Shown here piece after piece: positions 53,197 to 63,351 of a DNA stretch of 64,000 bases; the first letter of the stretch is position 1; the number at the start of each line of letters is the position of its first letter. This stretch comes from Gallionella sp. (GTDB lineage Bacteria > Pseudomonadota > Gammaproteobacteria > Burkholderiales > Gallionellaceae): NCBI GenBank assembly GCA_028710525.1, contig JAQTTY010000007.1:1-64000 (forward strand), written 5' to 3'. The position numbers and the translations under genes were made by a program. The notes under the pieces are model-generated. The model saw nothing but the letters and a program-made list of their open reading frames with translations, did not search any database and was not told the DNA's origin.

Positions 53197-53505
53197 ATGC
53201 TTGAACTTAGACCAACCTGTGAGCACTGCAACAAACTTTTACCTCCGGATTCACTCGATGCGCGCATATGTACTTATGAATGTACATTCTGCGCCACCTG
53301 TGTCGACATCATCTTAAGCAACGTCTGTCCGAACTGTGGTGGCGGTTTTGTGCCTCGGCCTATCAGACCATCGAAAAATTGGAGAGGCGATAACTATCTT
53401 GGTAAGGATCCGGCGAGTACCAAGATCAAACACAGGCCTGTCAACCCTGAGACTCATGCGAGTTTTTCGGCCGAACTCAAGTTAATTTCACCTGAGAAGC
53501 GGTGA
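53197..53505 (+). CDS. DUF1272 zinc-binding protein
   Basis: The 102-residue protein belongs to the DUF1272 family. It begins MLELRPTCEHCNKLLPPDS and carries further cysteine pairs in CTYECTFCATC and CPNCGGGF, which should bind zinc. Function is not known. It is the last gene of the bcp-phoH-msrB-yciB strand before a terminator at 53.6 kb. The C-terminal tail after residue 75 is longer than usual for the family and has no recognisable domain. Confidence 0.92.
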   Translation: MLELRPTCEHCNKLLPPDSLDARICTYECTFCATCVDIILSNVCPNCGGGFVPRPIRPSKNWRGDNYLGKDPASTKIKHRPVNPETHASFSAELKLISPEKR

Positions 53506-53633
53506 TTGACAACAATGGGTAAAGCTGACGCTTTGTTCGCTTAAAGAATAACAATTGGTGCATTTCAATATTTTGATACGTAGTTTCAAGGGACAGCCTA
53601 AGCAGATTTCTAATCAGTAAATTCAGATACATA

Positions 53634-53661
53634 AAAAAGGACACGTCACCGTGTCCTTTTT
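53634..53661. terminator. bidirectional terminator between DUF1272 and OmpA genes
   Basis: GGACACG (53639-53645) pairs with CGTGTCC (53650-53656) over a TCAC loop. A6 and T5 tracts flank the stem, so it works in both directions for the two convergent genes. Confidence 0.88.
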
Positions 53662-53717
53662 CTTTCAAACAAAAACGCAAGCTGCTACAAGCACAGGCTA
53701 TGCATCCAAACCCTGCT

Positions 53718-54719
53718 CTACTTCTCTCCGCGCAGGGTAATCTCCACTCTACGGTTAGGTTGCAAACAAGCCACTTGCTTGGCTTTGCTCACCTTGCTGG
53801 AGCAAGTCACAACCGGCTTGGACGAGCCGCCGCCACTGGTGGTGATCTTGTCTTCGGCGATGCCTTTTCCTACTAGGTAACGTTTGATACTTTCCGCACG
53901 GGCTTCTGACAGTTGCTGATTCTTCGCTTCGTTACCATCCGTGCGCAATCTATCGGTGTAACCGATTAATTTAACTTCTTTGACCGCCGTCCATTCTTTG
54001 ATGGCATCAGCAAGTTTATCCAAGCTGGCCGCTGCGCCAGCGATCAACTGATCCGTACCGAACACGAACATGGCATCGCCAGATAAGGTGAACTTCTCGA
54101 CGTTACGTACTCCCACCCCATCACCAGTGCCAGCAGCGGCGAAAGCCGCTGCTGCCAATTCCTTAGCTTTGGCGTCGTCCTTGCCACAGTTATCCATATT
54201 GACTTGCGCGTTATACAACGAGTCTTCCGCGCTACGCGCATAGGACTCCGCATGCGACCAACCGGCCTCTAGCTTCTCATGACCGGCCCAAACTAGTGCG
54301 ACTTCGGTTTCAGCCAATTGGCGCTGTCCACATTTGAAGTTCAAGTTTTGTTTTGCCAGTGCGACTTTGTCCCACAGATCGGTGCGCACCACCTCGGTTC
54401 CCTGCAAAGCATTAGGTGTGTCCATAGTGATATCTGGCTGTTTATTTTCTAAGGCAGTGATCAAGGTCTCGGCTTGCACGATGGCAGCGAACATCAGGCC
54501 ACTGGTATCTGTCTGATGATATTCACTCAATGCCAGATCCAACCAAGCACGTGCCTTCGCCAGATGGTAGTTATCGGAACCTACCTCGCCGAAAACCAGT
54601 TTGTCGGAGCGCTTTTGCAGACTTTCGATCTGCTCCAGATTCGCCGGCATAGGTGCATCGGCCGCGTACAGCGGGTTAAACCATATGGCTGACAGGAGGA
54701 TAAGCAGTGATCTTTTCAT
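53718..54719 (-). CDS. OmpA-family outer-membrane protein
   Basis: The 333-residue protein has a signal peptide (to about residue 19), a helical DUF4398-like region (residues 35-190) and a C-terminal OmpA-like peptidoglycan-binding domain (about 215-330). The OmpA motif is seen as IGYTDRLRTDGNEAKNQQLSEARAESIKRYLVGKGI. It probably tethers the outer membrane to peptidoglycan. It is 21 bp downstream of the giant DUF11 gene on the same strand, so it likely acts with that surface protein. Confidence 0.92.
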   Translation of the reverse strand: MKRSLLILLSAIWFNPLYAADAPMPANLEQIESLQKRSDKLVFGEVGSDNYHLAKARAWLDLALSEYHQTDTSGLMFAAIVQAETLITALENKQPDITMDTPNALQGTEVVRTDLWDKVALAKQNLNFKCGQRQLAETEVALVWAGHEKLEAGWSHAESYARSAEDSLYNAQVNMDNCGKDDAKAKELAAAAFAAAGTGDGVGVRNVEKFTLSGDAMFVFGTDQLIAGAAASLDKLADAIKEWTAVKEVKLIGYTDRLRTDGNEAKNQQLSEARAESIKRYLVGKGIAEDKITTSGGGSSKPVVTCSSKVSKAKQVACLQPNRRVEITLRGEK

Positions 54720-54740
54720 GTTCTCTATCCGATCTAATGA

Positions 54741-57700
54741 CTATTGCACACACACACGGAAGCTGACGGTGAAGCTTGGTGGTGTCGTTATATTCCCGGC
54801 AAAAGTGCCGGTGGGTTTTACGCGGATTTTGGTGATGGTCGGGTCGCAACCATCTGCTCCAGGTGCGGGCACTGTAGTCCACACCGTACCGTTGAAGAAT
54901 TCCAAGTCGTCGACCATACTCGATAAGCCCAGATACTGGTAAGACAAGCCGCTCAAACCCGGCGTGAACATCACAGGACCCGAACCTACCGTAGCAAGGT
55001 CGCGTACGTATAGCGTAGTATTGGCTGGCACGAAGTCTTCGATGATGACACCGTCTGCTGCTCCACCCGCGTTGCTGGCCGTGACTGTATATTCTGCAAC
55101 GCCACCAGGCAAGAACTTGGGGTTAGTCGTTCCGTCCACTGGGTCGGAGAAAGCTTTCACCACTTTGCTCAGATTGATGGTCGGTTTCGCCACGAGCTGC
55201 ACGTTGGCGGTCGCATCGATGCTGCTGCTCTTCGCTACGCCGCCCACTTTGTAGTTGACCGTTGCACTGTTGGCATAGTTACCCAAAGGCATCGCACTAC
55301 CCACCGCCGCATTGAAACTTATGCTTGCACTCGCACCCGCGCCCAAGACAAAGGTGCCGAAATCCCACAACACTTCCTGCTGGTTGGTATTGGCACTGTA
55401 AGGTGCCAGTGTCGGTGCAACTGCTGTGGTCGGTACGGTCGCTGCTGGCAAACCACCCGTGTACGCAGATGAACCGACCACCAAAGTGAATTGTTGAGTA
55501 GCATCCACCACCGTGCCATTGAACGGCAGGAAGTCATACACCTGCAGCGTATCGGCGCTTACTGCGCTGGCATTGGTGATGGTGATCGTATAAGTCGCTA
55601 CCCCGCCCTGCAGTGTCTGTGCGGTACTGGTGGTTTTGCTGATCAACAGATTGGTCACCTCAGCGCTGGCCGTACTGCTCTGCCCTGTCGTGTCTTCTGA
55701 GCTAACCAGTTTAGCCGTGTTACTTACCGTCACGCCGGCGGCCGCATTGGTCTGCACATCTAGCGTGATGACACCGCCAGTGTTGGCAGCCAAGCTCGCC
55801 AATGTCGGGAAGCTCAAGGTCGCACCACCCGCAGCCAAGCCAGACAAGGTCGCTGCATTCGGTGCCGTGATGGAGCCGCTGACAATAATCACGTTGCTCA
55901 CTGATGCCGCAGCAGTCTGCGCAGGCAACACGTCACTCAACACGACATTAGTCTGCGCCGCGACCGTGCTGGCATTGCTGTAGCTGATCTGATAACGCAA
56001 CTTGGCATTTGGCGGTATGACCGCACCGGGCGTATACGCTGTCGGTGTGCACGCTGCACCAGCACAGACACCGATAAGCGTCTTGCTCAACAACAAATTG
56101 GGTGTGCTTGCCGTGACCGTGCTGCTGACGCCAATTGCATCTTGATTACTCAGCAAGCGTGCAGTGTTGCTTACCTTGCTTGCAACCGGCGCATTGGTCT
56201 GTACATCCAAGGTGATCGTACCTGTCGCATTGACTGGCAACGTCGCCAAAGTTGGGAAGGTCAGCGTCGCGCCACCCGCACCCAAAGCCGACAAGGTCGC
56301 CGCTGCCGGTGCAGTGATCGCACCGTTGACGATGACCACATTACTCACCGCAGCGGCAGCAGTCTGGCTAGGCAAGATATCGCGCAGGACCACATTGGTC
56401 TGGGCGATGGTTGCACTGGCGTTGCGGTAAGCCAATTGATAACGGATCTTGGCGTTCACCGGTATCAAGGCGCCGGGTGTGTATGCGGTAGGTGTACACG
56501 CTGCGCCACCACAGACGCCGACTATGGTCTTGATCACTTCCAGATCAGTTACGGTGGCACTGGCAGTGCTGCTAATCGGCGTGCTGAGTTGTGTGCTGAG
56601 CAACTTGGCGGTGTTGTTCACTGCCATCCCAGCTGTCGCATTGGTCTGTACATCCAATGTGATACTACCTGTCGCATTTGCCGGCAATGTAGCCAGTGTA
56701 GGGAACGTCAATGTCGCGCCACCACCCGCCAATGCCGACAAGGTCGCGGCACTCGGAGCGGTGATTGCCCCACTCGAGATCACCACATTGCTGACCGACG
56801 CAACACCGGTCTGAGTGGGTAATACGTCAGACAACACCACATTGGTATGCGCATTGAGTGGATCAGGATTGGTGTAATCGATCTGATAACGGATCAAGGC
56901 ATTGGGTGGCAGCAAGGCACCCGGCGTATAAGCAGTCGGTGTACACCCTACCCCACTGCATACCGCGATGATTTTCTTATTCACCGTCAGCATAGGTGCC
57001 AAAGTAACCGGTGCTAATCCGTTCAGACTATTACTGCCTGGACCACCACTACTGGTGAACTCGAAACCTACGCTGTTGTTATAGCTGGTCAATGGCATCG
57101 CACTACCCGCTGTCGCGGTAAACGTGATGGTTAGCGTATCGCCCGGCGCCAACTGGTTGGCTGGTGCAGAACCAAAGTCCCAAGTCACCTGTTGCTGATT
57201 GGTGTTGACACTGTATGGTGTGACGATAGGTGCGACCACAGGCGTGATGGTGAACGGCGCACTCGGCACAAAGGCTGCAGGTGTGGGCAGCAGGGTCGTG
57301 GACTTGGTGTAGGTGGTCGTTGCCTGATAATTGAAGCGTTGAGTCGCATCCAACAGGGTGCCATTGAATGGCAGGAAGTCATACACCTTCAAACTAGTGG
57401 TCGGTGCATTACCCGTGTTGCTGATAGTAATAGTGTAAGTCGCGCTACCACTCGGGCTGATCGTAGGCGTGCTGGTTGCCTTGCCAATATTCAGTTCAGG
57501 TACGTTAACCGCGTAGCTAGAAACCGTGCTAGGGGTCGAAGTGACAGTGGCGGGACCCGCTACCGTTGCAGAACTGACCAACTTAACGGTGTTGTTAAGG
57601 ATAGATCCGTTCGCCACATTGGTCAGAGCATCGTAGTACAACGTGCCCGGAGTATTCACCGCCAGTGAGGCAATCACCGGATAGTTGAAGGTCACCCCAC

Positions 57701-60700
57701 CCGGAAGGAATCCACAGGCCGCCACGGCAGCAGCCGGTGCCGCTGGTAATACCAACGTGGATACCGGTGCTGCTGGCGCAGTGATCGTTGCGGTAAACAC
57801 TGGAGCGACTTGCGTGGAAGTTAGCTGATCGCAAACATAAACGTTCGTTACTGGCGCTACAGATATATTGTTGTAAACGACCTTGTAACGCACCTTGGTC
57901 GAGACAGCATTGGCCGGTATCGTGCCAGTACCAGTATAGGGTTGGCAGATATTCGCTGCGTCATAGACGCAATCTATAGTCTTAGTCGCGACCAGTGGAC
58001 TATCCACCGTCACAGGCGCGCCCGTCGTAGTTGCCGCCAGTACGCCGACTGGACCGCCGGTGTAATTCACCATAGCAGTGTTTGTATAAGGTGAAGGTGA
58101 AGGCAAAATGCTAGCCCCTACCAGCACATTGAAAGTCAGCGTCAAACTCGTACCCGCTGCGATGCTAGTCGCTGCTGGTAGCGTAAAAGTAACTATTTCA
58201 TTATTTGCACGATTACGACGCGGGACAGTCACAACTGCTGTCGGTGCGGCGATTGCCACACCATTATTCAACCCTGTAACTGATGCCAAGACATAACTAA
58301 AGCGCGAAGCAACCACATTACTCAATCCCACACCAGGCAAGGTATCAACTATCGTGGTCACAACAGCCGGAGCTGCGCCAGTATTCTGCATGGTGATGGT
58401 ATACGTGACAGTATTTCCGGCGAATGCTTGCCCAGCCGCATTCCCTACTGGCACAACGACTGCTTTGCTGACCACCAGATTGGCGGTGGTCACCGGTGCG
58501 GGAACCACAGTGGCAGAGACGCCGCCGCTGTTACTGGTTGTGGGCAAGGCGGTCGGCAGGGTAGAAGTCGTGATACTGATCAGATTGTTTACCGTGGCAC
58601 TGTTCACCGCATTGGTGGTTGCCTCGTAATACACTGTGCCAGCTTGATTGCCATCCAGTGGATTAATGACTGCATAGTTAAAGGATTTGGCACTAGTCGC
58701 CACCACACCAAAGCCACACGCTGCAACCGCTGCTGCAGGCGCGGCGGGCAAAGCGGGTGTGACGGGCACACCACCAGACAACACTGATGTGTTGGCAATC
58801 GGCGCATTTGCGATAGTCGTTAAGTTGAACAACGGTGCGGCTTGGCTAGAGGAGATTTTGTCGCACAGGTAGACGTTAGCGATCGGTGCTGCAGAAGTAT
58901 TGGCGTAGTCAATTCTGTAACGGATTTTCGCGTTCAACGGTAGCTGCGCACCCGCCACATACGGCTGGCAAATCGGCGTGGGTAGGGTTGTGTCATACAC
59001 GCAGTCAATCGACTTATTAACAGTGAGCGGGTTGTTGCCTACCGTCACGGGGGCTGCACCCAACACCGAGCCGTTCAACACACCTGCCGCACCACCCGTG
59101 TAATTTACCAGAGCGTCATTAGTGTAAGCCGTGGCAGAAGGTGTGACATTCAGGCCCACCGTTGCGGTAAAGCTTAAGGTCAAGGTTGTACCCGGTGCGA
59201 TAACGACTGCCGGCGCAATCGTAAAGGTCACAATTTCATTATTGAGTGCAGGCGCAGCTGCGGGAGCGGTGACTACCGCAGTCGGTACAGCTGTTGCCAC
59301 ACCGTTGTTGCTTGCGGCTGGTGCAGGCAACGCCGTGTAAGCAAAGCGAGCTGCCACCACGTTGCCCGTACCAGAACCGGGCAAGGTATCAACTATCGTG
59401 CCCATCGTGGCAGGGGCTAAACCCGTATTGGTCACGCTGATGGTGTAGCGCACCGCATCACCACCATACGAGGCAGGCTTGTCCACGGTCTTGCTCACGA
59501 CCAAGTTTGCCGTACCGGCCGTTGCCGCCGCAGTGCTAACCGCCGATGGCAATACCGTGGTGCTGGCAACCGTACCTGTTGCCAAAGTGGCACTCACTAG
59601 CTTGGCATTATTGGTCAAAGTCGCGCCGCTCGCGATATTGGTTGCGGCATCGAAATACACAATGCCTGTCGCTTTAGCGGCCAATGAAGTGATGGTCGCG
59701 AAGTTGAAACGTACCTGCCCTGCGACGGCTGCGCCATATCCACATGCCGCTACGGCAGGATTGTTGAAGGTGGCAGCCGATGGCCCATTCGGCGCAGGCG
59801 TATTCGTCGCAGGTGCGAGACTTGCCGTAACCGGCGCCGTGAATGTAGCACCTTGCGTCGAACTCATTTGATCGCAAATAAACACGAACGGGATCGCTGC
59901 AGTGGCATTGTTGGCGTAATCGATTCGGTAGCGAATTTTTGTGGTGGTTGCCGTTGTGTAATTGACAGGCAGCGGTGCACCTGCGACATACGGCTGACAA
60001 ACGCCCAAGCTGTCGTATATACAATCTATGGTCTTGGTCGCTTGCAAAGCAGGATCAACCAAAACGGGCGCAGCGCCCACTAAAATTGGTGTGGTCGTAA
60101 CCGTTGCACCATTCAAATAGCTTGCCCTTGCACTGTTGTTATACGACGTTGCCAAAGCTGGCATCGCTGCACCAACCTGAGCGGTAAAGCTGATAGTGAA
60201 AGTGCCACCAGCAGGGATGATCGTACCGACAGGCAAGGTGAAGGTCACCGCTTCGCTATTGGTCGCAGCCGTCACCACGACTGTTGGCGCAGTGGCAAAA
60301 GCAGTGGCTAAACCTGCACCGATTGTGTAACTCGGTGCTGCACCTGGTGCGACGGGCGCAGGCAGATAAGTGAAACGCAACGGAAGGGAATTAGCAGCGC
60401 CAGACCCTGGCAACGTATCCACCACTCTCAACGGATTAGCTGCGGTCGATGCGCCCGTCGCAGTATTGCCCGTGTTGGTCACAGTGATGGTGTAGTTCAC
60501 CAGATCACCGCCATACGCATGTCCCACAGCATTGCCGATTGGCACAGCTACTGATTTAGACACCACCAATTTCGCGCCTGTGGCCTGTACGGGCGTGCTG
60601 GTCGCTGCCGAGGCCATCGCTGCCGCAGGGCCTGTCACGGTCGCGGAAGAAATTATTTTCGCTGTGTTGGTCAAGCTCACGGCAGTTGCCGCAGCATTGA

Positions 60701-63341
60701 TGGGCACATTGGTGGTGGCTTCGTAATACACGATGCCTGATTGACCCGCATCTAAAGGATTAATGACGGGATAGTTGAAGTTGATTTTGTTGCTTGCCGC
60801 TGCCGCAAAACCACACGCAGCAATCGCCGCTGGTGCCGGAATCACAGGCAAAGTCGGGGTAATCGACAACCCGCCCGATAACACCGGCGTATTGGCAATC
60901 GGGGCATTGTTCACGGTGGAAAGATTGAACAGGGGCGCGGTTTGTGTAGAGGCGATCTCATCGCAGATATACACATTGTTCATCGCTTGCGTAGAGGTGT
61001 TTGCGTAACTAATTTTATAACGCACTTTGGCATTCGCCAGTAACGCCGCACCTATATAAGGTTGGCAAATCGCTGCAACGTCATACACGCAATCAACCAC
61101 TTTATTAACCGTCAGACCTGCGCCTACCGTCACGGGTGCGCCTGTAAAGACAGGCATGATCGTGCCCAATGCGCCGCCCGTATAAGTGGTGGTCGCAATG
61201 TTGCTGTAAGGCGAACCCGCAGCAGGCATATTCGCACCGACGATTGCATTAAAAGTCAAAGTCAAGCTAGTGCCAGCCGCCAAGGTTCTTTGGGCGACAG
61301 GATTCAACACAAAGGTATTCAGCTCTTTATTAGGCGTGGCAACAGGGGGGTTGGTGACTGTCCGCGTAGGCGCGGTACCCACGACCCCATTATTAACGGA
61401 GGTAGCAGACCCCACGACAAAAGCCATACGCGTAAGCGCATCTGTGGCTGGCACTGCCGTCGAGTTGCCAAATCCTGGCAAAGTGTCCACGATGTTCGTA
61501 ATCACGGCGGGGCCTGAACCCACGTTAGTTAAGGTGATGCTGTAGCTCGCTGTGCCGCCAGGAGAAACATTGGACGACAAAGCGGTTTTCGTAATGACCA
61601 CATCCGCCGCAGGTGCAGTCACCACCGATGCACTTGCGGAAGCCGTTGCCCCAGCAGGGATTTCAAAGGTGGTAATTTTTGCGGTGTTACTCACCATGAC
61701 TGGCGCAGTTGGCGAGCTTGTGGGGGTACTAAGCGAAACATCGAAAGCAACCGTTCCGCCCATAGCAGGCCCTAATGAGCTAATCGGTGCAAAACTCACC
61801 ACAGGCGAAGTGGTTGCAGTTCCCACTGTGTAGGCTGGATATGCAGGTGCTGCGGAGCTTAAGTTGTAGCCCGTATAGGAGAAGTTCTTCACCAAGGTTG
61901 GCAGTTGCGCCAAGGTGGCGGGCGTAGCCGCAGGCGGTACACCAGTCTCAACTGGTAATAAGTCTGACAAAGCGACTTGATGTTGAGTTGAATTACTTAA
62001 ATTGGTATAGGTAATCTGATAACGCAGCGTGGCATTCGGCGGAATGTTACCGCCTGTGTAGGCAGGACAATTGGCAGCACTCTGCCCCACTGTCAACGCG
62101 GCATTTTGCGCAAACGTGCAAACGTTGGTAATTGTCTTTTGAATAAATAAGTTCGAGTTGTTGTTGGCAGAACTGGCCACCCAATACACCCAAGGGTTAT
62201 CACGTGAAGTAGAACCATCACTGTCGCCGCCTGACACTTCGGCACTATTTAATAAACCAGTCACCGGTGGATTGGCCAATAGCTTAACGCTGATCTTGAC
62301 GTAGCGCGGCTGGCCCACTATCAACTGCCCCGCCGCCCAGCGCACCGCATTTACGTTACTAGGTAATGGATTGGCGAGCGAAACATTGACCCCTTGCGAA
62401 GTCGGTGTGGTGCGGGTAACAGGAACGGCTGTCCCTAATGTTGTGGCGCAGCCTGCGGCGCAACCTATCGTCGAACCCGGCGCATAAATGCGTTGCCAGG
62501 GGCCTAGAAAAGTCGTGTTATCTAACTTAAAACCGCTATCAGGCCCTGCAACAGGTGAGCCCGCATTTAACGGCGTTGTACCACCTGCGGTTTGACTGGG
62601 TAAAACGTTGGATTTAGGGGCAGTCACTGGAGCCGCTGCACTACCAAAGGCATTGGTTTGATCTGCATCCCATAAATTATGCGTTGCCATGGTAATAATT
62701 GCGGGATCTATCAGCGTGGCCAAACACGCGCCCCGCAAGGGCGCAACGTAATAACCAGGCTGACCCTGTTTAGCAATATTGCCCGTGCCCACGGTGGTAG
62801 GGTCAAGTGCGGTGCGCGGGTCCGAAGAATAAAAAATCCCGGTGTCAGCATATAAATCCGGCAAGGCGCCTGCGGTGTAACCCACAAAGGGTGCTGTAAA
62901 GACGTTCACAGCGCCCTCGACCATCGGGCCTGGAGCATTTGGTGTGCTTAACGTGGTGCCATCGGCCTGCACAAAACTCGCCCCAACCACTTGCGTATTC
63001 GCGGGAATGTAATCAGTGATATAGCCATTCACCCCAGTGCTAGCGTACGCACCACCCACACAATTATTAATCCAAGCGGGATTGGGTACGGGCTGAAAAC
63101 TAATGATGTAAGAAATCACATCACCCGCAACAAAGCCCACGGCCCCGCCCGCACTGGATGCCGCACGACTGGCAAGCAAGGCGGTCGTTTCAGGTGCGAA
63201 ATAGATGGTGGTCTGCACCTGTCCGACGTTGTGTGCAAAGCTGCTTGCCGGTAACAAAGACGCGATGGCAAAGACGCATGCAGCCATGCCGCGACTTAGT
63301 TTGAGGGTGAAATTTTCAATCGATTTATTCATACTCATCAT
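54741..63341 (-). CDS. giant DUF11-repeat surface protein
   Basis: This protein has about 2866 residues. A signal peptide occupies roughly the first 36 residues (ending SSFAHN). A unique N-terminal region reaches about residue 390, followed by many DUF11/conserved-repeat domains to the C-terminus. Two repeat classes are visible: a class of about 1.03-1.07 kb per unit near 58-61 kb and a 447-bp class at 55.6-57 kb. The composition is rich in Ala, Thr, Val and Asn, with almost no cysteine outside the (V/C)YD motif. It has no membrane anchor and may be held by the barrel protein and OmpA beside it. The start may be the ATG at 63332. Confidence 0.9.
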   Translation of the reverse strand: MMSMNKSIENFTLKLSRGMAACVFAIASLLPASSFAHNVGQVQTTIYFAPETTALLASRAASSAGGAVGFVAGDVISYIISFQPVPNPAWINNCVGGAYASTGVNGYITDYIPANTQVVGASFVQADGTTLSTPNAPGPMVEGAVNVFTAPFVGYTAGALPDLYADTGIFYSSDPRTALDPTTVGTGNIAKQGQPGYYVAPLRGACLATLIDPAIITMATHNLWDADQTNAFGSAAAPVTAPKSNVLPSQTAGGTTPLNAGSPVAGPDSGFKLDNTTFLGPWQRIYAPGSTIGCAAGCATTLGTAVPVTRTTPTSQGVNVSLANPLPSNVNAVRWAAGQLIVGQPRYVKISVKLLANPPVTGLLNSAEVSGGDSDGSTSRDNPWVYWVASSANNNSNLFIQKTITNVCTFAQNAALTVGQSAANCPAYTGGNIPPNATLRYQITYTNLSNSTQHQVALSDLLPVETGVPPAATPATLAQLPTLVKNFSYTGYNLSSAAPAYPAYTVGTATTSPVVSFAPISSLGPAMGGTVAFDVSLSTPTSSPTAPVMVSNTAKITTFEIPAGATASASASVVTAPAADVVITKTALSSNVSPGGTASYSITLTNVGSGPAVITNIVDTLPGFGNSTAVPATDALTRMAFVVGSATSVNNGVVGTAPTRTVTNPPVATPNKELNTFVLNPVAQRTLAAGTSLTLTFNAIVGANMPAAGSPYSNIATTTYTGGALGTIMPVFTGAPVTVGAGLTVNKVVDCVYDVAAICQPYIGAALLANAKVRYKISYANTSTQAMNNVYICDEIASTQTAPLFNLSTVNNAPIANTPVLSGGLSITPTLPVIPAPAAIAACGFAAAASNKINFNYPVINPLDAGQSGIVYYEATTNVPINAAATAVSLTNTAKIISSATVTGPAAAMASAATSTPVQATGAKLVVSKSVAVPIGNAVGHAYGGDLVNYTITVTNTGNTATGASTAANPLRVVDTLPGSGAANSLPLRFTYLPAPVAPGAAPSYTIGAGLATAFATAPTVVVTAATNSEAVTFTLPVGTIIPAGGTFTISFTAQVGAAMPALATSYNNSARASYLNGATVTTTPILVGAAPVLVDPALQATKTIDCIYDSLGVCQPYVAGAPLPVNYTTATTTKIRYRIDYANNATAAIPFVFICDQMSSTQGATFTAPVTASLAPATNTPAPNGPSAATFNNPAVAACGYGAAVAGQVRFNFATITSLAAKATGIVYFDAATNIASGATLTNNAKLVSATLATGTVASTTVLPSAVSTAAATAGTANLVVSKTVDKPASYGGDAVRYTISVTNTGLAPATMGTIVDTLPGSGTGNVVAARFAYTALPAPAASNNGVATAVPTAVVTAPAAAPALNNEIVTFTIAPAVVIAPGTTLTLSFTATVGLNVTPSATAYTNDALVNYTGGAAGVLNGSVLGAAPVTVGNNPLTVNKSIDCVYDTTLPTPICQPYVAGAQLPLNAKIRYRIDYANTSAAPIANVYLCDKISSSQAAPLFNLTTIANAPIANTSVLSGGVPVTPALPAAPAAAVAACGFGVVATSAKSFNYAVINPLDGNQAGTVYYEATTNAVNSATVNNLISITTSTLPTALPTTSNSGGVSATVVPAPVTTANLVVSKAVVVPVGNAAGQAFAGNTVTYTITMQNTGAAPAVVTTIVDTLPGVGLSNVVASRFSYVLASVTGLNNGVAIAAPTAVVTVPRRNRANNEIVTFTLPAATSIAAGTSLTLTFNVLVGASILPSPSPYTNTAMVNYTGGPVGVLAATTTGAPVTVDSPLVATKTIDCVYDAANICQPYTGTGTIPANAVSTKVRYKVVYNNISVAPVTNVYVCDQLTSTQVAPVFTATITAPAAPVSTLVLPAAPAAAVAACGFLPGGVTFNYPVIASLAVNTPGTLYYDALTNVANGSILNNTVKLVSSATVAGPATVTSTPSTVSSYAVNVPELNIGKATSTPTISPSGSATYTITISNTGNAPTTSLKVYDFLPFNGTLLDATQRFNYQATTTYTKSTTLLPTPAAFVPSAPFTITPVVAPIVTPYSVNTNQQQVTWDFGSAPANQLAPGDTLTITFTATAGSAMPLTSYNNSVGFEFTSSGGPGSNSLNGLAPVTLAPMLTVNKKIIAVCSGVGCTPTAYTPGALLPPNALIRYQIDYTNPDPLNAHTNVVLSDVLPTQTGVASVSNVVISSGAITAPSAATLSALAGGGATLTFPTLATLPANATGSITLDVQTNATAGMAVNNTAKLLSTQLSTPISSTASATVTDLEVIKTIVGVCGGAACTPTAYTPGALIPVNAKIRYQLAYRNASATIAQTNVVLRDILPSQTAAAAVSNVVIVNGAITAPAAATLSALGAGGATLTFPTLATLPVNATGTITLDVQTNAPVASKVSNTARLLSNQDAIGVSSTVTASTPNLLLSKTLIGVCAGAACTPTAYTPGAVIPPNAKLRYQISYSNASTVAAQTNVVLSDVLPAQTAAASVSNVIIVSGSITAPNAATLSGLAAGGATLSFPTLASLAANTGGVITLDVQTNAAAGVTVSNTAKLVSSEDTTGQSSTASAEVTNLLISKTTSTAQTLQGGVATYTITITNASAVSADTLQVYDFLPFNGTVVDATQQFTLVVGSSAYTGGLPAATVPTTAVAPTLAPYSANTNQQEVLWDFGTFVLGAGASASISFNAAVGSAMPLGNYANSATVNYKVGGVAKSSSIDATANVQLVAKPTINLSKVVKAFSDPVDGTTNPKFLPGGVAEYTVTASNAGGAADGVIIEDFVPANTTLYVRDLATVGSGPVMFTPGLSGLSYQYLGLSSMVDDLEFFNGTVWTTVPAPGADGCDPTITKIRVKPTGTFAGNITTPPSFTVSFRVCVQ
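55600..57020 (-). repeat. three 447-bp repeats in the DUF11 gene
   Basis: The motif CTPTAYTPGA recurs with exact 447-bp spacing (DNA landmarks at 56041, 56488 and 56935), three copies in a row. Each unit encodes 149 residues and contains the block TNVVLxD(I/V)LP(A/S)QT. The exact period points to recent tandem duplication or gene conversion. Confidence 0.85.
57900..61150 (-). repeat. four ~1-kb repeats in the DUF11 gene
   Basis: The string C(V/I)YD...ICQPY or similar occurs near 57.97, 58.99, 60.01 and 61.08 kb, giving a period of about 1.02-1.07 kb. Each unit holds two DUF11-type domains. Divergence between copies is larger than in the 447-bp class. Confidence 0.8.
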
Positions 63342-63351
63342 CTATCCATCG

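Noticed and set aside
56142-56822. Plus-strand frame of 226 residues opposite the giant DUF11 gene
   Set aside because: It arises from the repetitive codon pattern of the minus-strand gene; open shadow frames are expected over such repeats.
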